DNA from: Treponema sp.
GTDB lineage: Bacteria > Spirochaetota > Spirochaetia > Treponematales > Treponemataceae
Reading direction: 5' to 3'
Assembly: GCA_004554075.1 (NCBI GenBank)
Contig: SFOB01000102.1
Coordinates: 1-10,595 of the forward strand
DNA: 10,595 nucleotides
A model generated the notes under the pieces. The model made no database searches and had not been told where the DNA came from. It saw nothing but the letters and a program-made list of their open reading frames with translations. The translations under genes and the position numbers were made by a program. The number at the start of each line of letters is the position of its first letter. The first letter of the stretch is position 1. Of the stretch, positions 1 to 6,713 are shown in pieces.

Positions 1-386
1 TTTCCATTTGGGCTTACAGCATAAGGAACAACCGGTACAATATTTTCCGGCATAGTATTGCTTTTTTCTACCCAGGTAATGGCAGCTGTTGTTTTAGAAT
101 AACGGGCAATTCCATATCTGTTTCTGATTTGAAGTATATCTCCACCAGAAAGAAGTTCCATCTGCTCAGGGAAGCAGGTAATTACTTCAGGACTTCCATC
201 ACTCTTTCCATCCTTTAAGGCTGTATAAAAAAGTGATTTATAGGGACTTGTTCCAACCATGTTATGACGAACTGTAAAAAGAAGCTCGTCGTTAAGATTT
301 AAGTCCGGATTCCCGAAGGAAGTGCCGGCAAAAAGTGAGAAAGTAAACAGACTTAAAATAAAACACAGAATTGCTGTTTTTTTCAT
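1..386 (-). CDS. Exported protein of unknown function, N-terminal part (runs off left edge)
   Basis: The reading frame starts at ATG 386-384 and stays open to the left edge, giving 128 codons plus a partial one. The first ~20 residues (MKKTAILCFILSLFTFSLFA) form a clear Sec signal peptide with a likely signal peptidase I site after FA/G, so the product should be periplasmic or surface exposed. The mature part contains short beta-strand-like stretches such as LLFTVRHNM, LFYTALKDG and VVPYAVSPNGK. These resemble the blades of TolB/WD40-like beta-propellers, but this is only a suggestion from pattern and the C-terminus is missing. Its ATG overlaps the TGA of the upstream zinc-ribbon gene (ATGA), which implies translational coupling and co-transcription. 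Function is not recognised. Confidence 0.8.
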   Translation of the reverse strand, partial: MKKTAILCFILSLFTFSLFAGTSFGNPDLNLNDELLFTVRHNMVGTSPYKSLFYTALKDGKSDGSPEVITCFPEQMELLSGGDILQIRNRYGIARYSKTTAAITWVEKSNTMPENIVPVVPYAVSPNG

Positions 387-619
387 TTAGCCATCTCCGC
401 GCTAAGAACAAGAATGGAAAGTTCATGCTCAAGATCATCAAGCTGTTCTTCCATTCTCTCTAACTGATTATAACGCTTTTGAAATTGTTTTTCCTTAAAT
501 TTCGCATAACGTAATTCATTGCTATCTTCTTTTTCTTTTTCCACGCGCGAATAACCGCACCATGGACAGTAATAAAACTTATTATCAATTAACTTGCCGC
601 AACCACCGCAGATACACAT
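383..619 (-). CDS. Small zinc-ribbon / coiled-coil protein (78 aa)
   Basis: The start chosen is ATG 619-617 because TGGGAGGATAT lies directly before it, giving a GGAGG Shine-Dalgarno sequence 4 nt from the ATG. The frame is open further upstream, but that extension would overlap the end of the M23 peptidase gene and run through a palindromic repeat, so it is rejected. Residues 2-22 carry CxCGGC and CPWC, with C4/C7 and C19/C22 as the likely zinc-binding knuckles of a zinc ribbon. From about residue 26 the chain is highly charged and helical, rich in K, E, Q and L, with a probable coiled coil over residues ~40-70. There is no signal peptide, so it is likely cytosolic. The stop TGA 385-383 overlaps the ATG of the downstream exported-protein gene by 4 nt. 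The role is unknown; a nucleic-acid or protein-binding adaptor is possible but unproven. Confidence 0.75.
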   Translation of the reverse strand: MCICGGCGKLIDNKFYYCPWCGYSRVEKEKEDSNELRYAKFKEKQFQKRYNQLERMEEQLDDLEHELSILVLSAEMAK

Positions 620-631
620 ATATCCTCCCAG

Positions 632-652
632 ATCCCGAAACCAGTTCGGGAT
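632..652. repeat. REP-like palindrome between M23 gene and zinc-ribbon gene
   Basis: A perfect 8-bp inverted repeat, ATCCCGAA / TTCGGGAT, is separated by a 5-nt loop. On the minus strand it reads TGTCATCCCGAAC, a short loop, then TTCGGGATCT. From memory this matches a palindromic intergenic repeat seen in many bacterial genomes. It sits in the 47-nt gap after the M23 stop and just before the zinc-ribbon Shine-Dalgarno sequence. It could act as a weak attenuator or mRNA-stabilising hairpin, but no T-tract follows it on the minus strand, so it is not called a terminator. Confidence 0.6.
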
Positions 653-666
653 GACATTTTTTAGGC

Positions 667-1899
667 TTATTTCAAAACCGTCATCGGGTCTATCAATTTT
701 CCTTTTTTGTAAACTGTAAAGTGAAGGTGTGGACCGGTTGAATAACCTGTTGAACCAACAAGACCAATTCGGGTTCCCTGGCTTACCCACTGACCTTTAC
801 TTGCAATAATCTTTGACATGTGGGCATACAGAGTCTGATAGCCGTTTCCATGATCAATAATTACATAGTTTCCGTAAACACGGTTAATACCGGTTGTAGT
901 TACCTTACCGCTCATTGCAGCAAGAATTGGAGTTCCTGTAGGACAAGCCATATCTGTTCCGGTGTGGAAAGATTTTACTCCGGCAATAGGATCGATTCTG
1001 TAGCCGTATGGAGAGCTCCATTTGAACTTAGAAGAGATTGGCATACGGAAAAGTTCACCCATTGCGTTACGCAGAGAAGCAGCATCCATAGCGGCACCCG
1101 GTAAAAAGAGCTGCTGACCGGCTGTAAGAGTTTCGCTTGTAAGTTCATTTACATCAAGCAGCTGCTCAAGGCTTACCTTATACTTACCTGTAATAGAAGC
1201 AAGGGAATCTCCCTTTTTAACTGTATAAACAATTCCATCAATTGAAGGAATCTTAAGTTTCTGGCCGGCTGCAAGCTGACGAACGTTTCCAATATCATTT
1301 ACAGAAATCAAGGTAGAAATATTTGTGAGCCCAAACTTCTTTGCAATTCCACTGATTGTATCGCCCTGGCGAACTTTGTATGTCTGGAAAGAAACCGGCT
1401 GGGTAAAGTTTGCTTTTACAGCAGCTTCATCTACATCCAGAAGATTTCCACTTTCATCATAATCAAGTTTACCTTCAAGGGCAAAGCTTGCCATAAGTTT
1501 ATTGAGAGTTTCAATATCTGCAGAGCCGTCTGTCTGAAGCATAAGAGGGCCTGTATGATTTATCTGATGATTTACGAGTCTGATAGAAAAATATGTGATA
1601 CTTGTTGCCGCAAGAGCAGCGGCTATGATTATAGAAAGTCTTTTTGCATTATCTGCAAGAAAAGAACCTGTCTGAGTAAGGGCTCCACCTACAAGCTTGA
1701 AAAAAGTATGAATGGTAAAATCATTTTTTACTTTTTGTGCAGAAAAGCTTCTGAGTTCTGGTGAGAAGATATTTGATGTTATGGAAGCGGCATGTGCCCG
1801 CTCTTTATGTCTGACTGGTAATTCCGGAAGGCTGAAGGTTCTTAATGGCCTGAAACTTCGGCTGCGGGAATCATCCTGAACGTAACTTATTATTTCCAT
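667..1899 (-). CDS. Membrane-anchored LysM-M23 peptidoglycan endopeptidase
   Basis: This 410-residue protein is a probable peptidoglycan hydrolase of the M23 (LytM/NlpD-like) family acting in the periplasm. Residues 1-86 form a basic, presumably cytoplasmic N-terminal region. Residues ~87-107 (SIIIAAALAATSITYF region) form one membrane segment. Two LysM modules follow at ~174-217 (YKVRQGDTISGIAKKFG) and ~225-267 (YTVKKGDSLASITGKY), which bind peptidoglycan glycan strands. The M23 domain spans ~290-405, with zinc ligands H312 and D316 in HTGTD and H393 in HLHF, and catalytic H360 and H391. All key residues are present, so it should be enzymatically active rather than an NlpD-type degenerate activator. 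The ATG at 1899 has only a weak upstream GAAG and an in-frame TGA lies two codons before it, so no longer start exists. It follows ftsI and the Maf/DUF115 gene on the same strand. Confidence 0.93.
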   Translation of the reverse strand: MEIISYVQDDSRSRSFRPLRTFSLPELPVRHKERAHAASITSNIFSPELRSFSAQKVKNDFTIHTFFKLVGGALTQTGSFLADNAKRLSIIIAAALAATSITYFSIRLVNHQINHTGPLMLQTDGSADIETLNKLMASFALEGKLDYDESGNLLDVDEAAVKANFTQPVSFQTYKVRQGDTISGIAKKFGLTNISTLISVNDIGNVRQLAAGQKLKIPSIDGIVYTVKKGDSLASITGKYKVSLEQLLDVNELTSETLTAGQQLFLPGAAMDAASLRNAMGELFRMPISSKFKWSSPYGYRIDPIAGVKSFHTGTDMACPTGTPILAAMSGKVTTTGINRVYGNYVIIDHGNGYQTLYAHMSKIIASKGQWVSQGTRIGLVGSTGYSTGPHLHFTVYKKGKLIDPMTVLK

Positions 1900-1942
1900 G
1901 CTTCAAGTATCGGAAAAAAATAAGGGACGGTTTAGAGAAATA

Positions 1943-2014
1943 AATCAGCTGTTTGAGGGGCCTTTCTCACAGAGGACACGGAGAACACAAAGGGTACAGA
2001 GTTTCTAGCTGATT
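1943..2014. repeat. Intergenic repeat element: 9-nt imperfect tandem repeats framed by 8-bp inverted repeats
   Basis: Four consecutive 9-nt units at 1968-2003 (CACAGAGGA, CACGGAGAA, CACAAAGGG, TACAGAGTT) share a CACAGAG-like core. The stretch is framed by a perfect inverted repeat, AATCAGCT at 1943-1950 and AGCTGATT at 2007-2014. The right arm coincides with the original stop codon of the Maf/DUF115 gene. This fills most of the spacer before the M23 gene and has no coding potential. From memory, similar CACAGAGGACACGGAG-type strings are dispersed repeats in other genomes. No convincing promoter was found in this spacer (1900-2012). Confidence 0.5.
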
Positions 2015-2167
2015 ACAGATATTCAGATAAGAATGGAAATTCCTCTAGAAACTGCTGGCGCGGGAAGATAGCAATGAGTTTTTCGAGTTCGGCAAGCTGG
2101 GCTGGTGTCAGAGGAGAATGTGCTGTGGCGGCCGCAGCGAGGAAGTCTTGTTTAAGGGCAGTTATTT
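2013..2167 (-). other. Out-of-frame C-terminal remnant of the Maf/DUF115 gene
   Basis: Past the 32-bp tandem duplication, the original frame of the Maf/DUF115 gene stays open on the minus strand to a TAA at 2015-2013. It encodes protein-like sequence, including LTPAQLAELEKLIAIF and a terminal FPFLSEYL. Removing one 32-bp repeat unit would join it exactly in frame after residue 476, restoring 51 residues and a 527-residue protein. It is not expected to be translated in the sequence as given. Confidence 0.8.
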
Positions 2168-3628
2168 GCGGCTTACTGAGAAGTTTGTCTGGGGCAGCCG
2201 CGGCTTACTGAGAAGTTTGTCTGGGGCAGCCGCCTCGATGCCCGGCGTGTTTAGTCCTCGTGGATCTAATGTGTAAGTTTTTGTTTCCGGGCAGGCCGCA
2301 AGCCGGGCTTCAAACCACCAGGAGAACATTTTCATGCGGCTGTCTGTAAGGACTGGAGAGCCTGAATAGTCTTTGGCAGTAACGGCATTTGCTGAGTAAA
2401 GTGCTCCAGCGGTAAACTTATCCGGCCCAAAAAGCCTGTTTGCCAGAGTATGCCAGGTTTGTTCTGCAGAACTTCCCTTAATATGAGTCTGTTTGTTTGG
2501 AAAGGCAAAATCAAGGCCCGCTGTATATATTTCCCGGGCTTGGCAAAGATGAGCAAAGTTCCAGGCACTTGAAGCAACTGAACCGCCTGTACCAAGGTCT
2601 CCGGGAGTAATTCCAAGTTGATTCTGTGTAAACTGACCTACCGGAAACTGTGAACTGCATAGCAGAATATTTTTACATTTGAAACGGAAAACAGAAGGAT
2701 AAGCGCTTACCTCTGTTATAAAAATACTGTCTGGAGCACAAAGACCCGCTATATGACGATAAGCCCAGAACTGGGGATCTGTCAAAATCACAAAGTCAGG
2801 CTGAAGGCCTTCTCTCAAAAGTGCCCGCAAAGCCGTTTCAACACATACGGTTACACAGCGTTCCTGCAGGTCCTTTATATATGGAAGAATTGTTTCAAGC
2901 GACGGTCCTGCCCCGATAATCAAAAAAGGTAAATCCTTAGTTTCAAGCCCACCCACAAAGCCGCACTTACCATACTGGTTAAGATTTTTAAGGCTGTTTC
3001 TGCACCAGAGGCGGCCAAACTTTTTCAGGGTTGCGGCATTAATTTCATTTTTACGCTGATTTCTTTTTACAAGAGAACGTACTACATCAAAATATGAAGC
3101 AGCATGGGCTGTAAAAGCTGGAATATCAAAAAAGTAAGAAGCAGAAACTCCTGTCTCCCCTACATTGACTTTTGAAGTATCTTCCAGAAGAGGCAGCACA
3201 GATTCTGCCGGGGCTCCAACTGCTATTATAAGATTTTCTACCTGGAAAACCGGAGTCCAGTCCAGAACAGCCATGGCTGCAAAAAAATGAGCAATATCCG
3301 GTTCAATTACTACAAGCCGGCAGTTTTTTTTATTCTGGGTCAGAAGCTTTGCACATTCAATTACATGATATCCAAGTCCAAAGCCATAAAAAACTATTGC
3401 AGATTTTCCAAATACTTCTTCACGGTTTACAGCACCTGCAGCTTCCCTTTCCGGATTATAGGCTGAATGAAGTCTTACACTACCCTCACTTGCTGTAATC
3501 ATTCCGTTTCTGGCTGATTCAAGTTTCCAGAATTTTTCGGGAGGAACAGGGCTGCTGCCTGTCATCTGGGCAAGCTGGGGAAATCTGTTTTTGAAGGCTT
3601 GAAAGTTTTTATTCCAGATTGAGTTCAA
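2162..3628 (-). CDS. Maf/DUF115-family motility accessory protein, C-terminus frameshifted
   Basis: This 488-residue protein resembles the DUF115/Maf (MAF_flag10, MptE-like) family, whose members in flagellated bacteria transfer nonulosonic-type sugars to flagellins. The N-terminal Rossmann-like part has YGFGLGYH (81-88) and VVIEPD (106-111). The core carries IIGAGPSLE (237-245), ILTDPQ (281-286), GTGGSVA (346-352) and GLDFAFP (371-377) with a following THIKG, all typical of the family. Its TTG start at 3628-3626 lies 20 nt inside the end of ftsI, with GGAG 10 nt upstream and an in-frame TAA immediately before it. The first ATG, at residue 22, lacks a ribosome-binding site. After residue 476 a 32-bp tandem duplication shifts the frame, so the last 12 residues (RLPQTNFSVSRK) are aberrant and about 51 native residues are lost. 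The catalytic core is intact; the effect on function is unknown. Confidence 0.85.
   Translation of the reverse strand: MNSIWNKNFQAFKNRFPQLAQMTGSSPVPPEKFWKLESARNGMITASEGSVRLHSAYNPEREAAGAVNREEVFGKSAIVFYGFGLGYHVIECAKLLTQNKKNCRLVVIEPDIAHFFAAMAVLDWTPVFQVENLIIAVGAPAESVLPLLEDTSKVNVGETGVSASYFFDIPAFTAHAASYFDVVRSLVKRNQRKNEINAATLKKFGRLWCRNSLKNLNQYGKCGFVGGLETKDLPFLIIGAGPSLETILPYIKDLQERCVTVCVETALRALLREGLQPDFVILTDPQFWAYRHIAGLCAPDSIFITEVSAYPSVFRFKCKNILLCSSQFPVGQFTQNQLGITPGDLGTGGSVASSAWNFAHLCQAREIYTAGLDFAFPNKQTHIKGSSAEQTWHTLANRLFGPDKFTAGALYSANAVTAKDYSGSPVLTDSRMKMFSWWFEARLAACPETKTYTLDPRGLNTPGIEAAAPDKLLSKPRLPQTNFSVSRK
2168..2233. repeat. 32-bp tandem duplication inside the Maf/DUF115 gene
   Basis: Positions 2168-2201 are repeated identically at 2200-2233: 34 matching bases with a period of 32. 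Because 32 is not a multiple of three, the extra unit changes the reading frame of the minus-strand gene that crosses it. The copies are identical, which points to a recent event, a reversible slippage or recombination hotspot, or an assembly artefact. Confidence 0.95.
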
Positions 3629-5486
3629 TTACCATATTCTCCGTAACAGGTGTTCCCGGTTCCGGGCTCTGGCTTGTAACCCAGCCGCTGCCATTTATAT
3701 TCAGACGGATATCTGTTCTTTCCATAAGAGGAAGAAGTTCGCGCTTAGACTTTCCTGTAAAATCAGGAACCACGTCTCCAATATTTACACGCTGAGAAGA
3801 AGAAAGTGTAATTACTCCGTTATGTTCAAGAGAAGCTGCACCGCCGCGGCTCATTCCCAAGTGGTCAATAATAATATCTGCAGCTTCACCAATTACAGGG
3901 GCAACAATACGTCCACCGTAAGTTTCACCCTTAGCCTTCTCAACAACGATATACAAAACAATCTGAGGCTCATCTACAGGGAAAATCGCAATACAACTTG
4001 AAAGGAAGTCTGTATCAGAATATCCACCGTGAACCTTATCTGCCATCTGAGCAGTACCGGTTTTTACACCAATATCAACATCACGCAGGTTAGCACGTGA
4101 ACCTGTTCCACTCTTAGCAGTAGTCTCCATACAGCTCAAAATATAATCAGCTGTATTCTTTGAAAAAACTCTGTCTTTATACTGAGGCTCGTGCTCGTAA
4201 TAAGTTGTTCCGTCTTTATTTGTAATCTTATGAATAAAAGAAAGCTGAACCGGAATACCACCGTTTCCTATAGAAGTTGCAGCCTGTACCATCTGAAGTG
4301 CGGAAACACTGATTTCCTGTCCAATGGCAATTGTCGGTTTTGAACGTGCAGACCAGGTTGTACTTGTAGTATCTTTTACAGAACCCGAAGTTTCTCCCGG
4401 AAGTTCGACGCCGGTTTTCTTTCCAAAACCAAGCATACGGATTCTTGCCATAAATTCATCTTCACTGATTCTGTCACTTATCTGACCAAGAACGTCGTTG
4501 CAGGAATAGCGCAGCCCATCCTTAGGTGTACACCAGCCATGATGCTCCAGACATTTAATTCTGATTGTTTCACCACCGGCAATGCGTTTTTCATACATAC
4601 CGTCGCAGAGGAAAGAATCATTTGGAGAGATTCCATGTTCATCATAAACAATGCCCACGGTAAAAATCTTAAATACAGAACCCGGCTCATAGGCTGTCAT
4701 TGCTGGACGGTCAATTTTTGATTCAATAATCGAAGAACCGTATTCGTTTAAATCTGCAGAAGGAAGACTTATATAAGAAAGTACCTCACCTGTTGTACAA
4801 TCTGCTGCAACAAGCATCATACTTTCTGCCTGGGTTTCGTTCATTGTCTTATGGGCAATCTGTTCAAGCTTATACTGAAGATTTGCATCTATACTCAAAA
4901 AGATATTTTTACCCTGAAGCGGCTCGCCGTTTTCATCTGTGCCGCTTGGAGCAAGGATTCCCTGCTGAGAGAACTCAATTCCCGCTAAACCGCGCCCATC
5001 ATCTCCCATATAACCAATCAGTTGAGATGCCAGTGCATGGTTTGGATAATTTCTTCCAGGGATTTTTTCATAACTCACAAAATTGTAGCCCTTTTCATCT
5101 GTAAGCTGTTTAAGAGGCTCATACATGGTTTGGGATATTTTTTTCTTGAGATAAACAAAAGATTTATTTGTATCAATGAGTTCAAGAACATCTTCAGGCA
5201 GCATTTCCAGCAGAGGCGCCACATCTTCTGCAAAGCGGTTTTTCAGTTTTTCACTGTCGCGGATATTCTTTACCGAAACGCCTACATGGTAAAAGTTTGT
5301 CTGAACTGCGAGGGGAAAGCCGGAACGGTCAACAATCGAACCGCGTTCAACAGCAGGCGTATTTTGAGCTACCGGAGTAACTGGTTGAAGAGAAAGCTTT
5401 GCGTATGTAAAGAGTAATACGAGCAGACAGATTGCACAAAAAACAAAAAAGAAAATAGTCTGCTTAGGCCTGAAAAACTGATTCAC
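3609..5486 (-). CDS. ftsI: FtsI-type class B penicillin-binding protein with PASTA domain
   Basis: This 625-residue transpeptidase cross-links septal peptidoglycan in the periplasm and probably works with an FtsW-like glycosyltransferase. Residues ~10-29 are a single membrane anchor. ERGSIVDRSG (47-56) opens the class B dimerisation domain. The transpeptidase domain carries the SxxK motif S270-V-F-K273, the SxN motif S328-C-N330 and KTGT (475-478), all intact. Residues ~563-625 (RVNIGDVVPDFTGKSKREL, with SQSPEPGTPV near the end) form one PASTA domain, as in Spo VD/PBP2x-type enzymes. The start is GTG 5486-5484, with GGTGG 9 nt upstream on the minus strand; the next residues FFRPKQTIFFF fit a short cytoplasmic tail. 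The gene is the first of the minus-strand envelope group and overlaps the Maf/DUF115 start by 20 nt. A PBP2/elongation role is less likely given the PASTA domain and domain layout. Confidence 0.9.
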   Translation of the reverse strand: MNQFFRPKQTIFFFVFCAICLLVLLFTYAKLSLQPVTPVAQNTPAVERGSIVDRSGFPLAVQTNFYHVGVSVKNIRDSEKLKNRFAEDVAPLLEMLPEDVLELIDTNKSFVYLKKKISQTMYEPLKQLTDEKGYNFVSYEKIPGRNYPNHALASQLIGYMGDDGRGLAGIEFSQQGILAPSGTDENGEPLQGKNIFLSIDANLQYKLEQIAHKTMNETQAESMMLVAADCTTGEVLSYISLPSADLNEYGSSIIESKIDRPAMTAYEPGSVFKIFTVGIVYDEHGISPNDSFLCDGMYEKRIAGGETIRIKCLEHHGWCTPKDGLRYSCNDVLGQISDRISEDEFMARIRMLGFGKKTGVELPGETSGSVKDTTSTTWSARSKPTIAIGQEISVSALQMVQAATSIGNGGIPVQLSFIHKITNKDGTTYYEHEPQYKDRVFSKNTADYILSCMETTAKSGTGSRANLRDVDIGVKTGTAQMADKVHGGYSDTDFLSSCIAIFPVDEPQIVLYIVVEKAKGETYGGRIVAPVIGEAADIIIDHLGMSRGGAASLEHNGVITLSSSQRVNIGDVVPDFTGKSKRELLPLMERTDIRLNINGSGWVTSQSPEPGTPVTENMVIELNLE

Positions 5487-5523
5487 AATAAATTTCCACC
5501 CGTATATATTGTAAACCTAATTG

Positions 5524-5537
5524 CTAGAAATTTCTAG
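5524..5537. promoter_or_regulatory. 14-bp perfect palindrome upstream of ftsI (candidate operator)
   Basis: CTAGAAATTTCTAG is fully self-complementary. It lies between the lipoprotein terminator and the ftsI GTG, about 38 nt upstream of the start. A TACAAT on the minus strand (5508-5513) could be a -10 hexamer, which would put the palindrome near its -35 region, but the -35 match is poor and the leader would be very short. Operator function is only an inference. Confidence 0.35.
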
Positions 5538-5542
5538 TATAT

Positions 5543-5584
5543 AAAAAAGAGCACAGACAACGTGATGTTTGTGCTCTTTTTTTT
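5543..5584 (-). terminator. Rho-independent terminator after the lipoprotein gene (bidirectional by structure)
   Basis: A long hairpin pairs 5543-5559 with 5566-5582 (core AGAGCACA / TGTGCTCT, one G-U pair) around a 6-nt loop. On the minus strand, the direction of the lipoprotein gene that ends at 5603, it is followed by TTTTTT. The plus strand also ends in eight Ts, so the structure could stop transcription both ways, though no plus-strand gene reaches it. Confidence 0.9.
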
Positions 5585-5602
5585 GAAGTTCATCTTGTAT
5601 TA

Positions 5603-6148
5603 CTAATCAATAAGATAACTTACAAGTGAATCTGCCAGGACCTGCTTCCAAGAGAAATTTGAAATATCTAATTTAGTATAATTACATGCTGTATCAAATG
5701 GTGGAATATTATCTCTTTTTTCCATATTAATAAATGTATACATTAAATTCCATTTTCTTGTAGTCATCTTAAAAGATACTGAACCACTACCATTATCATC
5801 TTCTGCATCACCTACAGTTGATACCGAAGTATTTGAAAAATTTTTAATGATATATGTATCATCAACTAAGTTATCGATAACACCGCTTACTTCAGTTGAA
5901 CCAGTTACAACAACATTTAATCCAGGTTGAATATCTTTATCATTTTTAGTTTTAAAACCATCTTCACTATAACATAGAAATATATTTAATTTAGTTGTAT
6001 TTCCTGCTTTATTAGTATAATTAACTTGTTTATAAAACCATGTATCTTGCGGACCTGCAAAAATTTCATCTAAACCTTTACATCCCGTAAAAATCATTCC
6101 GCACAAAAGTACTGCAGCGGCTACAATAAGCTTTCCGTATTTCTTCAT
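5603..6148 (-). CDS. Putative lipoprotein of unknown function (181 aa)
   Basis: The N-terminus MKKYGKLIVAAAVLLCGMIF followed by TGC is a lipoprotein signal: basic start, hydrophobic core, and a lipobox ending at C23 in the relaxed F-T-G-C form used by spirochaetes. The mature chain of ~158 residues is rich in N, T, S and D with alternating strand-like segments (LNIFLCYSED, VSFKMTTRKWNLMYTFI), which suggests a beta-rich lipid-anchored domain. No family is recognised. The ATG at 6148 is supported by AGGAGA 6 nt upstream. The gene stands alone: its own exact-consensus promoter lies upstream, a strong terminator lies behind, and the flanking operons have their own signals. Its codons look more AT-rich than those of the neighbouring ftsI and fab genes, which may mean recent acquisition or relaxed selection; this was judged by eye, not calculated. 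Confidence 0.88.
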   Translation of the reverse strand: MKKYGKLIVAAAVLLCGMIFTGCKGLDEIFAGPQDTWFYKQVNYTNKAGNTTKLNIFLCYSEDGFKTKNDKDIQPGLNVVVTGSTEVSGVIDNLVDDTYIIKNFSNTSVSTVGDAEDDNGSGSVSFKMTTRKWNLMYTFINMEKRDNIPPFDTACNYTKLDISNFSWKQVLADSLVSYLID

Positions 6149-6180
6149 AATTATTCTCCTGTAAATATGTAAGTTATTTA

Positions 6181-6209
6181 ATTATAAATCACGCATTTGC
6201 ATTTGTCAA
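6181..6209 (-). promoter_or_regulatory. Exact-consensus sigma-70 promoter for the lipoprotein gene
   Basis: On the minus strand the -35 TTGACA (6209-6204) and -10 TATAAT (6186-6181) are separated by exactly 17 bp. Transcription should start near 6174, giving a leader of about 26 nt containing the AGGAGA ribosome-binding site at 6160-6155. All twelve hexamer bases match the consensus, which predicts strong constitutive expression unless repressed. Confidence 0.85.
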
Positions 6210-6231
6210 AAATTGAGATTCAAAATGGCAG

Positions 6232-6263
6232 AAAAAAAGGGCCCTGCTTTTACAGAGCCCTTT
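6232..6263 (-). terminator. Rho-independent terminator of the fabD-fabF-fabZ operon
   Basis: On the minus strand AAAGGGCTCTG (6263-6253) pairs with CAGGGCCCTTT (6246-6236), with one U-G pair and a 6-nt loop. The second arm runs into a seven-base T tract (6238-6232). It begins 18 nt past the fabZ stop and separates the fab operon from the lipoprotein promoter. Confidence 0.9.
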
Positions 6264-6280
6264 CAATAGCTAAAAATAAC

Positions 6281-6712
6281 TTAGTTTGCAGATCCAACGA
6301 GGCACATCCACTCAGCTTCGGCGCAGAGGGTGTCACCTACGTAAGCTTTGCCGGCCTGTTTAATCATTTTTGGGCTGTTGCGAAGGAACTCGATTTCCAT
6401 GCGAACCTTGTCGCCAGGGCGAACCTGGTTACGGAACTTTACCTTGTCCAATGTGGCAAAGAAGAAAAGTCCGTCTGCAGGAACGATGTTGAGGTAACGC
6501 AAAGCAGCTCCTCCAGCCTGAGCCATAGTTTCGCAAAGAATAACTCCTGGAACTACAGGATACTCAGGAAAGTGTCCCTTAAAGAAAAACTCGTTTTCTG
6601 TAAATGTATGTTCACAAACGCAGCCCTTTTCATCAGCAGAAATAATTGAATCTACAAACAAAAATGGTTCGCGATGTGGTAATAATGATTTAATATCAGT
6701 TGTCAAAGCCAT
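6281..6712 (-). CDS. fabZ: 3-hydroxyacyl-ACP dehydratase FabZ
   Basis: This 143-residue cytosolic hot-dog-fold enzyme removes water from (3R)-hydroxyacyl-ACP to give trans-2-enoyl-ACP in type II fatty-acid elongation. LLPHREPFLFVD (10-21) is the family N-terminal signature. The catalytic pair is H47 in KGHFPEYPVVPG and E61 in CETMAQ. The length is normal for FabZ (about 140-150). The lack of a FabA-type extension argues against an isomerase FabA, although some FabZ enzymes also isomerise. The ATG is one nucleotide past the fabF TAA, so translation is likely coupled, with AAAGG inside the fabF end as ribosome-binding site. It is the last gene of the operon. Confidence 0.96.
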   Translation of the reverse strand: MALTTDIKSLLPHREPFLFVDSIISADEKGCVCEHTFTENEFFFKGHFPEYPVVPGVILCETMAQAGGAALRYLNIVPADGLFFFATLDKVKFRNQVRPGDKVRMEIEFLRNSPKMIKQAGKAYVGDTLCAEAEWMCLVGSAN

Positions 6713-6713
6713 A

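Noticed and set aside
632..652. Rho-independent terminator after the M23 gene
   Set aside because: On the minus strand the hairpin is followed by CTGGGAGG, not a T tract; the T-rich stretch is on the wrong side for this direction.
620..790. N-terminal extension of the zinc-ribbon gene giving a 135-residue protein
   Set aside because: It overlaps the M23 peptidase end out of frame, reads through the palindromic repeat, and the strong GGAGG lies at the internal ATG 619.
6197..6649. 150-codon plus-strand reading frame opposite fabZ
   Set aside because: It starts inside the lipoprotein promoter, crosses the fab terminator hairpin and lies antisense to fabZ; a shadow frame.
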